Shown here: one piece after another, positions 41,142 through 47,064 of the stretch
Layout: every line of letters starts with the position of its first letter
Numbering within the stretch: position 1 is the stretch's first letter
DNA from: Bacteroidaceae bacterium
GTDB lineage: Bacteria; Bacteroidota; Bacteroidia; Bacteroidales; Bacteroidaceae
Reading direction: 5' to 3'
Length of the DNA stretch: 47,064 bases
Assembly: GCA_016291905.1 (NCBI GenBank)
Contig: JAEEZS010000077.1
Span: 1-47,064 of the forward strand
Made by a program: the position numbers and the translations under genes
The notes under the pieces: generated by a model
What the model was told of the DNA's origin: nothing
Databases searched by the model: none
Seen by the model: the letters and a program-made list of their open reading frames with translations, nothing else

Positions 41142-42589
41142 AGATTGAACAACTCACTCCCGTTGCTGTGTGGAAGAACTTCCATGCATTGACCCAAGTT
41201 CCCCGTCCCTCGGGCCACCTCGAAAAGATTCAGGCCTTCCTGCTCCAGTGGGGCAAAGATGCTGGCATTGAGACCTGGCAAGACGAGGCTGGGAACATCC
41301 TCATGCGCAAGCCCGCCACAGCCGGACTGGAAGGGCGCAAAGGTCTGGTGCTGCAGGCTCACATGGACATGGTGCCGCAGAAGACGGCTGACAGCCCTCA
41401 CGACTTCCTCACCGACCCCATCCCCGCCTACATCGATGGTGACTGGGTGAAGACGCACGGCACCACGCTGGGTGCCGACGACGGCATGGGCGTCGCAGCC
41501 ATCATGGCCATCATGGAGGACAAGACGCTGAAGCACGGCCCGCTGGAAGCCCTCATCACGGCTGACGAGGAAACGGGTATGTTTGGTGCCTTCGGCCTGA
41601 AGCCCGGCGAACTGCAGGGCAAGGTGCTCCTCAACCTCGACAGCGAGACCGAGGGCGAGCTCTATATCGGCTGCGCAGGAGGCGTCGATGTTACTGCCAC
41701 CATGCAGTACCTCGAGATTGAGCCGCTTGATAACCGCAAGGCCTACAAGGTAACCCTCAGCGGACTGCGTGGCGGACACAGCGGACTGGAGATTTGCGAA
41801 GGCCGTGCCAACGCCAACAAACTCATGGGGCGCTTCATGCGCGAGGCCGTTCTCCGCTTCAACGCCGGACTGGCTGAATGGAAGGGCGGCAACATGCGTA
41901 ACGCCATCCCGCGCGACGCCCACGTCATCATCACCGTTCCCGTCCGCGCCAAGAGCAAACTGCTGAAGCTGGCCGAGGAGTGCCAGACACTCTGGAACGA
42001 CGAGTTCGCCACCATCGAGAGCGGCATCACCCTCACCGTCGAGCCCGCTACGATGCCCGAGAGCGAAGCCCCTGAGGAGATCCGCGACAACCTCATCAAC
42101 GCCATCCTCGCCTGCCAGGACGGTGTCATGCGCTACATCCCCACCATCCCCGACACCGTCGAGACCTCGTCCAATTTCTCCATCGTCGAGATTGGCGAGG
42201 GCGAAGCCACGTTCAGCCTCCTCGTGCGCAGCTCCAACGACAGCATGAAGATGTACCAGGCCATCAGCATCAAGAGCTGCTTTGACATGGCTGGCATGAA
42301 GGTGAAGTTCAGCGGCTCCTACAGCGGCTGGCAGCCCAATGTGGACAGTCCCCTGCTGGCAGCCATGAAGAAAGCCTACCGCGACCTCTTCGGCACGGAT
42401 GCAAAGGTCATGGTCGTCCACGCCGGCCTGGAGTGCGGCATCATCGGCGCCGCCAACGAAGGCATGGACATGATTTCCTTCGGCCCCACGCTCTTGAGCC
42501 CTCACAGCCCCGACGAGCGCGTCTTCATCCCCTCCATTCCCAAGTTCTACGACCTCATCCGCCACGTTGTCGAGGAGGGAGTGAAGTAA
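41138..42589 (+). CDS. pepD: Aminoacyl-histidine dipeptidase (peptidase M20, PepD)
   Basis: 483 residues, the normal length. M20 di-zinc site residues are all present: H75 and D77 in 'LQAHMDMVP', D114-D115 in 'LGADDGMGVA', E144-E145 in 'ADEETGMFGAFGL', plus a C-terminal 'ISFGPTLLSPHSPDERVFI' with the last His ligand. The N-terminus 'LTPVAVWKNFHALTQVPRPSGHLEKI' is typical for PepD. It is a cytoplasmic enzyme that cleaves Xaa-His dipeptides and other dipeptides. It follows the flippase-like gene with a 4-base overlap and is followed by a terminator. Confidence 0.97.
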   Translation: MKIEQLTPVAVWKNFHALTQVPRPSGHLEKIQAFLLQWGKDAGIETWQDEAGNILMRKPATAGLEGRKGLVLQAHMDMVPQKTADSPHDFLTDPIPAYIDGDWVKTHGTTLGADDGMGVAAIMAIMEDKTLKHGPLEALITADEETGMFGAFGLKPGELQGKVLLNLDSETEGELYIGCAGGVDVTATMQYLEIEPLDNRKAYKVTLSGLRGGHSGLEICEGRANANKLMGRFMREAVLRFNAGLAEWKGGNMRNAIPRDAHVIITVPVRAKSKLLKLAEECQTLWNDEFATIESGITLTVEPATMPESEAPEEIRDNLINAILACQDGVMRYIPTIPDTVETSSNFSIVEIGEGEATFSLLVRSSNDSMKMYQAISIKSCFDMAGMKVKFSGSYSGWQPNVDSPLLAAMKKAYRDLFGTDAKVMVVHAGLECGIIGAANEGMDMISFGPTLLSPHSPDERVFIPSIPKFYDLIRHVVEEGVK

Positions 42590-42618
42590 TCGACAGATTT
42601 AAGACCAACCATTAGAAA

Positions 42619-42665
42619 TCAAGGGTTAGAGCCAGCATGCTTCGCTCTCTGACCCTTGACTTTTT
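42619..42665 (+). terminator. Rho-independent terminator after pepD
   Basis: A 13-bp stem (42619-42631 with 42647-42659, one G-U pair) followed by CTTTTTC on the plus strand, 30 bases past the pepD stop. Confidence 0.85.
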
Positions 42666-42679
42666 CAAAAGCTATCCTC

Positions 42680-44758
42680 ATGAACAGAATCCGACAAATC
42701 CTCTTCGTTGCAGCATGTCTCATGCTGACGATGCCTGCCACGCTCCTCAGCCAGCCCGCCGAAGTATCGTGGGACCGCCATAGCCTCATCATCGGGGGAC
42801 GACGTGTGTGCCCCGTCATGGGCGAGGTGCACTACTCGCGCATCCCCGCTCCGGAATGGCGGCAGGAGATACGTAAGATGCGCGCGGGGGGCGTCACCCT
42901 CATCGCCTGCTACGTCTTCTGGAACCACATCGAGGAGCTGGAGAACCAGTTCGACTGGAGCGGACAGCGCAACCTCCGCGCCTTCCTCACCCTCTGCAAG
43001 GAGGAGGAGATGCCCGTGGTGCTGCGCATGGGCCCGTTCTGCCACGGCGAGGTGCGCAACGGGGGATTCCCCGACTGGCTCGTCGCCTCGGGCTGCCGGC
43101 TGCGGAGCGAGGACCCCGTGTTCCTGGGCTACGTCGAGCGGCTCTACCGTCAGATTTTCACACAGGTGCAGGGGTTGCAATGGAAGGACGGAGGCCCCGT
43201 CATCGCCGCGCAGTTCGACAACGAATATCGCGGACACGGCTCGTACCTGCTGGCGCTCAAGCGCATCGCCACGGGCATCGGCTTCGACCTCCCCTTCTAC
43301 ACCCGCACGGGCTGGCCCGAGCTGGCAACACCCGTCCCCTTCGGCGAGATGATTCCCCTCTATGGCGACTATGCCGACGGCTTCTGGGACCGCTCCATCA
43401 AGGAGGGTGCCGGCGCCTACTACAAGGCGTTCAACTTCCACGCCCAGCGCAGTAGCGAGGCCATCGCCAGCGAGCAGCTCAGCCCCAATGAGGGTCAACA
43501 GGCGGGCGGGTCCACTAGTCAACCGGCCTATCCCTACTTCACCTGCGAGCTGGGCGGGGGCATGATGCAGAGCTATCACCGGCGCATCCGCACCTACCCC
43601 CAGGATGCCTACGCCATGGCCGTCGTGAAGCTCGGCAGCGGCTCCAACCTGCTCGGCTACTACATGTACCACGGCGGAACCAATCCCGAGGGGAAGCTCG
43701 GCTACCTCAACGAAACCCAGCGCTGCCTCTACACCAACTACAACGACCTGCCCGTGCTGAACTACGACTTCCAGGCACCCCTCGGCGAGTTCGGACAAGT
43801 GAACCCGCATTTCTACCTGCTGCGCAAGCTCCACCTCTTCATGCACGACTGTGGCGAGCTGCTGGCCCCCATGGAGGCGGTATTCCCCTGCGAGCAGGAT
43901 GTCCGTCAGGCCGACGACTCGTTCCTGCGCTGGAGCTACCGTACGGACGGCACCTCGGCCTTTGTCTTTGTGAACAACTACGAGCGTTTTGCCCCTCTCT
44001 CCGCCAAGCCGGGCGTGCAGTTCGACGTCTGCGGCATCACCTTCCCGCGTAAACCCATCACCATCCCCGCCGGCACCTGCTGCATCTTCCCTGTGAACGT
44101 CTGCGGCATCCGCTACGCCACGGCCCAGCTCGTTGCCTGCCGCGACGGAAATATCTATCTGGAACAACTCCCCGGCATCCCCACGGAGATTGCCTTGCAG
44201 GACGGCCGTGTGCTGCAGGGCGTCAAGGCACGGGGCATGGCGAAGCCCGTCTATAAGAACATCTATCTTGTCAGCTCCGACGAAGCCGGACGGCTGTTCC
44301 TGGACGAAGACAAGGGCGCTCCGTCGGAAATAAAGTCTGAATTTGCATCGGAAAGCCTGCCGTTTGAGAAGCTACGCTCCGCAGGCACACCCCGCACCAT
44401 CACTATGGGCGCCCGAGGTGCTGCCGAAGAGCCTGTCGATGCCGACTTCGAGGCGGCTGCCGTCTATCGCATCCCCGTTCCTGCCGGGCGCGACGGCCTG
44501 CTCAGCATCCACTATCGTGGCGATGTGGCGCGTCTCTATGCCGTCTGCGGCGAGGGCGAAGCACAGACAGTCCGTTTTGTGGCCGACAACTTCTACAACG
44601 GTCTGCCCCTGCTTTACGGCCTCTGGCGCCTGCCTGCCGATGTTCATCATCTTGAGCTGCGCATCCTTCCCCTACAGGAGGACATGCCCGTCTATTTCCC
44701 TCGCGAGGCCGACATCACTCCCGGCGAAGCCCTCATCAACGTCAAGGTTAACCGTTAA
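42680..44758 (+). CDS. Secreted GH35 beta-galactosidase
   Basis: 692 residues from the ATG at 42680; the longer frame opens with TTG inside the terminator. Signal peptide about 1-25 (ILFVAACLMLTMPATLLSQ). The catalytic barrel begins 'LIIGGRRVCPVMGEVHYSRIPAPEWRQEIRKMRAGG', a classic GH35 opening. The acid/base is E182 in 'AAQFDNEYRGHGS' (usually QxENEYG; here Asp-Asn-Glu) and the nucleophile is probably E290 in 'YFTCELGGGMMQ'. 'YYMYHGGTNPEGK' is also typical. The C-terminal 250 residues are beta-sandwich domains. The enzyme should release terminal galactose from glycans in the periplasm or at the surface. A Gln/Ser-rich insert (NEGQQAGGSTSQ) sits just before the nucleophile strand and resembles the octamer-repeat peptide of the permease. 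Confidence 0.9.
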   Translation: MNRIRQILFVAACLMLTMPATLLSQPAEVSWDRHSLIIGGRRVCPVMGEVHYSRIPAPEWRQEIRKMRAGGVTLIACYVFWNHIEELENQFDWSGQRNLRAFLTLCKEEEMPVVLRMGPFCHGEVRNGGFPDWLVASGCRLRSEDPVFLGYVERLYRQIFTQVQGLQWKDGGPVIAAQFDNEYRGHGSYLLALKRIATGIGFDLPFYTRTGWPELATPVPFGEMIPLYGDYADGFWDRSIKEGAGAYYKAFNFHAQRSSEAIASEQLSPNEGQQAGGSTSQPAYPYFTCELGGGMMQSYHRRIRTYPQDAYAMAVVKLGSGSNLLGYYMYHGGTNPEGKLGYLNETQRCLYTNYNDLPVLNYDFQAPLGEFGQVNPHFYLLRKLHLFMHDCGELLAPMEAVFPCEQDVRQADDSFLRWSYRTDGTSAFVFVNNYERFAPLSAKPGVQFDVCGITFPRKPITIPAGTCCIFPVNVCGIRYATAQLVACRDGNIYLEQLPGIPTEIALQDGRVLQGVKARGMAKPVYKNIYLVSSDEAGRLFLDEDKGAPSEIKSEFASESLPFEKLRSAGTPRTITMGARGAAEEPVDADFEAAAVYRIPVPAGRDGLLSIHYRGDVARLYAVCGEGEAQTVRFVADNFYNGLPLLYGLWRLPADVHHLELRILPLQEDMPVYFPREADITPGEALINVKVNR

Positions 44759-44774
44759 CCCCTAACCGCTAACC
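44747..44774. repeat. 7-bp tandem repeat spanning the GH35 stop codon
   Basis: GTTAACC, GTTAACC, CCTAACC, GCTAACC start at 44747, 44754, 44761 and 44768, a 7-bp period. The GH35 stop TAA (44756-44758) lies inside it, so repeat slippage could change the C-terminus slightly. Confidence 0.75.
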
Positions 44775-44781
44775 GTTCTTC

Positions 44782-45591
44782 TCACCTTGCCACTTCCGTG
44801 AACTCGGGCTTGGCATCGAGGGCGTTGCCCTTGGTGACGTAGATGACCACGTTGGCCTCCTCGCCGTTCATGCCACGGCTCTTGGCGATGAACTTGTAGT
44901 CCGTGCCGTCGGGCGTCGTGCGCTTGCCCACGGTAACAGGCGTGCCCAGCGGGAACTGGTAGCTTGAGCAGGCGGCGTCGAACAGCAGCGAATCCTCCTC
45001 CGTCACGGGCTGCTGGGCTGAGTAGTCGGGCAGTTTTTCCACCGTGCCCTCCACGTATCCGTTTTCCTTCAGGAAGCGGTCCAGCTCCTTGCCTGCAGCA
45101 GCCACGCGTGCGGCACGCACGCCGTAGCCCTTCTGGATGGTAGCCTTGGGTAGCGCCTTCTTGAGCGCTTCGACGGACGAGCCCAACCCTCCGCTGCCGA
45201 AGGTGCAGAACGGCACGATGGTCTTCCCCTCGAAGTCGTTCTCCTTCACGAGCGTCGCAATCGGCATGGCATACGTGCCGAACCAGATGGGATAGCCCAG
45301 ATAAATGACGTCGTACTTGGCAAGCTTCGCCTTCAGGGGCTTCAGGGCAGGCGTCTCGCCGCTCCGCATCTCACGCCCTCCGCGCTCGATGGTTTCCTGG
45401 AAGTTACCCGTGTAGGGCACCTCAGCCTCGATTTTCTCAATGTCGGCACCCAGCTGTTTCTGCAGCTCCTGAGCCACAGCTTCCGTCGTACCCGTCTCTG
45501 AGTAGTAGAGCACCAATGCCTTTTCCGTTTTCGTTGTGCAGCCCGTGGCCAACAGCGCCACGGCAGCAAGCGATAATAAAATCTTTGTCAT
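44782..45591 (-). CDS. Flavodoxin-domain lipoprotein
   Basis: 269 residues. The signal peptide ends in a lipobox (ALLATGC, Cys18), which is unusual for a flavodoxin since most are cytoplasmic. The flavodoxin fold begins 'KALVLYYSETGTTEAVAQEL'; SETGTT (31-36) is the FMN phosphate-binding loop. 'YDVIYLGYPIWFGTYAMP' and 'TIVPFCTFGSGGLGSSVEALKKALP' supply the isoalloxazine-contacting loops. A C-terminal domain of about 75 residues (residues ~195-269) is not flavodoxin and has no match I know. The likely role is electron transfer in the periplasm or on the cell envelope. It begins 25 bases after the toxin gene on the same strand, and no separate promoter was found, so it may be read from the toxin-antitoxin promoter. 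It converges with the GH35 gene. Confidence 0.88.
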   Translation of the reverse strand: MTKILLSLAAVALLATGCTTKTEKALVLYYSETGTTEAVAQELQKQLGADIEKIEAEVPYTGNFQETIERGGREMRSGETPALKPLKAKLAKYDVIYLGYPIWFGTYAMPIATLVKENDFEGKTIVPFCTFGSGGLGSSVEALKKALPKATIQKGYGVRAARVAAAGKELDRFLKENGYVEGTVEKLPDYSAQQPVTEEDSLLFDAACSSYQFPLGTPVTVGKRTTPDGTDYKFIAKSRGMNGEEANVVIYVTKGNALDAKPEFTEVAR

Positions 45592-45616
45592 AAAAAAAAT
45601 ATATTAAAGAAACTTT

Positions 45617-45913
45617 TTATCTCCTATTCTTCCCGAACAAATCGGAATGAGTGCCTGTATTCAGCATCACAAGGATTAGCTCACGCTCGCGTTGCTCCCA
45701 TATCAAAAGCCAATCTGGTTGGATATGGCACTCCCATTGCCCTTGACGCTCCCCTGTTAATTTGTGAACACGATACTTTTCTTCAAGCGTCTCACCATCT
45801 AATAGTTTGGCGATAACCGCCCATAATTCTCCCATTGGAAGGCCACGCCTCTTACACAATTTCAGGTTCTGCTTGAACTCCCCCGTGACACGCAGTTCGA
45901 ACTTCGTCGTCAT
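45617..45913 (-). CDS. yafQ: YafQ-family mRNA interferase toxin
   Basis: 98 residues, RelE/ParE superfamily. The catalytic set of E. coli YafQ is conserved at nearly the same numbers: H50, H63 and D67 (in ECHIQPDWLLIW), H89 (in TGTHSDLF) and F93. YafQ cuts mRNA on the ribosome. The ATG overlaps the antitoxin stop by 4 bases (ATGA at 45910-45913), the normal antitoxin-first arrangement of this type II system. Confidence 0.92.
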   Translation of the reverse strand: MTTKFELRVTGEFKQNLKLCKRRGLPMGELWAVIAKLLDGETLEEKYRVHKLTGERQGQWECHIQPDWLLIWEQRERELILVMLNTGTHSDLFGKNRR

Positions 45914-46140
45914 CCTTCTATCTCCCTTACCAGATCGTCCAGGCTGTTGTATGTAAAGACACGTCCCTTGTCAAGGTCGCGCAACGAACGTTGATAGGAT
46001 GTTAGACGACGGCGGGGTGTAGTGATTTTCGTTACACCTTTCACCATACTGATGGCCTTCTTGATGTCCTTCAGATTCGAAGTATCCTCCACTTCTACTA
46101 ACAGTTGCCTCGGGGTAGGCCTTGCTGAAACGTTTCCCAT
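45910..46140 (-). CDS. Antitoxin partner of the YafQ-type toxin
   Basis: 76 residues from the ATG at 46140. A much longer frame exists upstream, but it runs through the promoter and reads like noncoding sequence. The protein is short and charged: 'LLVEVEDTSNLKDIKKAISMVKGVTKI' then a basic 'TTPRRRLTSYQRSLRDLDKGRVFTYNSLDDLVREIEG'. The C-terminal half is the likely toxin-wrapping segment. It does not show the RelB/DinJ ribbon-helix-helix start, so the antitoxin class is uncertain; identity is inferred from size, overlap and position before a YafQ toxin. Confidence 0.85.
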   Translation of the reverse strand: MGNVSARPTPRQLLVEVEDTSNLKDIKKAISMVKGVTKITTPRRRLTSYQRSLRDLDKGRVFTYNSLDDLVREIEG

Positions 46141-46169
46141 TTTTATATATTTTAGACTATTATTGCGCA

Positions 46170-46201
46170 CAAAGATACGATGTTTTCTCATAAACTGCAA
46201 A
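46170..46201 (-). promoter_or_regulatory. Promoter of the toxin-antitoxin operon
   Basis: TATCTTTG at 46170-46177 and TTTG at 46198-46201 on the minus strand, 20-base spacer. An 8-bp inverted repeat CATGAATT/AATTCATG (46232-46239, 46247-46254) lies just upstream and is a candidate binding site for the antitoxin-toxin complex. Confidence 0.7.
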
Positions 46202-46433
46202 GGAATTGATAAAAAAGCGTCTATTTCCTCCCATGAATTTGTGGTTAATTCATGGTAATTCGCGTTAAAGATAAAAATTCGTTTCATTCGGCTCATTCGC
46301 CGTTCTTTCCCAAACGCATGAGTTTTTTGTCGGCGAATTGTACGAATTGTTCGTATTATTACCCAACATTTCATGAAAATTAGAGATAAAAGGCGCTTTT
46401 CCACACTTAATGACCCCCAAAAAGCCCGTTTTG

Positions 46434-46480
46434 GTGTAGGAAGGTGTAGGAAAGTGTAGGAAAAATCGCCTTCCTACACC
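46434..46480. repeat. 10-bp tandem GTGTAGGAA repeats with an inverted copy
   Basis: GTGTAGG starts at 46434, 46444 and 46454, exactly 10 bp apart; its inverse CCTACAC is at 46473-46479, so the segment can form a hairpin. Another direct copy begins at 46517. Confidence 0.85.
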
Positions 46481-46594
46481 CACAATGGTTTATGCGTCAG
46501 CGGAATAAGCCCATTGGTGTAGGAATGTAGCAATTTTTCATGTTTTTATGGAGAGAGTTTCATCGTTTGACGGCAATTTCTGCGCGTAGTGCGA

Positions 46595-46667
46595 TGTTTA
46601 TAAACAGCGCCCCTGTTTATATAAACACGGCCCCTGTTTATATAAACGCGGCCCGTGTTTATAAATA
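46595..46667. repeat. TGTTTATATAAAC array, period 19-21 bp
   Basis: Units start at 46595, 46614, 46635 and 46656 (steps 19, 21, 21). Each has a palindromic GTTTATATAAAC-type core separated by a GC-rich CGGCCC-type block. Confidence 0.85.
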
Positions 46668-46671
46668 GTTG

Positions 46672-46776
46672 CTTGGGCTGCGGATTTATTCCCTTGGGCT
46701 GTGCTGCCAGATGCTTGGGCTGGCAAATTAGCCCACTGGGCTGTGAGAATAATTGCTTGGAATATCATCAAAATAA
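46672..46776. repeat. CTTGGGCTG array, exact 21-bp period
   Basis: Five units start at 46672, 46693, 46714, 46735 and 46756, each exactly 21 bp apart. The CTTGGGCTG core is conserved (ACTGGGCTG in unit 4, CTTGG only in unit 5) and the remaining 12 bp vary freely. Confidence 0.9.
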
Positions 46777-47064
46777 CATCGGAAATAGGGGTTTTGCTGC
46801 CTTTCGAGGCCTAAAAAAGCAGGATTTGGACGCATTTTGTGCCTCATTTGCGTTTCAATATAGCCGGAGCAGTCAGTTTTGTGATGACGTATATCGTTGT
46901 CTGATTGCTTTTTAGATGAAACGAATCGTGGCCAGGCATGTCAATTACAGTTATTACAGTTAATTTTTAAAGGGTATCATTCTCGCTTCCCCTCCTTATT
47001 TTATATTATAATATATTTATTATTAATTAGTTATATAGTATTATAGAGGAGAATTGAGAAAACA

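Larger units (their letters stand above)
46202..47064. other. About 860-bp noncoding region, mosaic of short tandem repeats
   Basis: No credible gene. It contains 9-bp repeats of ATTCG (46277, 46286, 46295), a 9-bp repeat CGAATTG (46334, 46343), 10-bp GTGTAGG repeats (46434-46480), two 21-bp-phased arrays (46595-46776), then about 200 bp of plain sequence and an AT-rich end from about 46960. An 86-codon frame at 46655-46915 is only a heptad artefact of the 21-bp repeat. Confidence 0.65.

Noticed and set aside
46655..46915. An 86-codon plus-strand frame rich in Cys-Leu-Gly heptads
   Set aside because: The heptads are simply the 21-bp repeat read in frame (21 = 7 codons). No ribosome-binding site, signal or domain.

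Overview
The window looks like a chromosomal segment of a Bacteroidales bacterium, most likely Prevotellaceae (Prevotella/Segatella/Xylanibacter type). The support is a SusC/SusD pair, giant BspA-type leucine-rich-repeat surface proteins, several secreted proteins ending in the short C-terminal 'GLYIVNGKKVLVK'-like tail, SLC45-like sugar permease, calycin-like lipoprotein, and repeated Bacteroidetes promoter elements (TAnnTTTG, often with a TTG-type -33 element 19-20 bp upstream). No prophage, transposase, rRNA, tRNA or CRISPR array is recognisable.

Layout. 1-2282: a cut-off secreted beta-helix protein (Cthe_2159-like) translationally coupled to a small secreted protein. 2407-3961: a metal-efflux permease overlapped by a Fur-family regulator. 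4085-14659: a surface-protein operon (small MABP-like exported protein, a 9.9-kb BspA/GLUG giant gene split by one in-frame TGA, then a 58-residue peptide and a hairpin). 14660-15223: repeat-rich intergenic DNA. 15224-23878: a starch/alpha-glucan-like utilisation operon (MFS sugar permease, SusC, SusD, seven-module SusE/F lipoprotein). 23922-25304: secreted M64 metallopeptidase, divergent. 25346-28769: wHTH regulator, TonB receptor and calycin-like lipoprotein. 28770-29549: repeat-rich intergenic DNA. 29550-31453: a DASS/SLC13 transporter behind a cobalamin riboswitch. 31521-35457: a 1285-residue exported multidomain protein. 35541-40005: DUF349 protein, mgtE, rsmA. 40063-44758 (+ strand): flippase-like membrane protein, pepD, GH35 beta-galactosidase. 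44782-46201: YafQ-type toxin-antitoxin pair followed by a flavodoxin lipoprotein. 46202-47064: noncoding repeat mosaic.

How the genes work together. The SusCDE/F proteins would bind glycan at the surface and import oligosaccharides that the MFS permease moves across the inner membrane. The M64 peptidase, GH35 enzyme and PepD fit a glycoprotein/peptide scavenging lifestyle. The riboswitch-DASS arrangement suggests that dicarboxylate (possibly succinate) transport is tied to B12 status, which makes sense for a succinate/propionate fermenter.

The most unusual signals are: (1) the cobalamin riboswitch in front of a dicarboxylate transporter; (2) several tandem arrays of unrelated sequence that nearly all share a 21-bp period, in all three long intergenic regions; (3) the in-frame TGA in the giant surface gene; (4) an 8-bp tandem repeat inside the permease gene that could cause phase variation. 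All function calls come from reading the sequence and from remembered family features; no database search was run.
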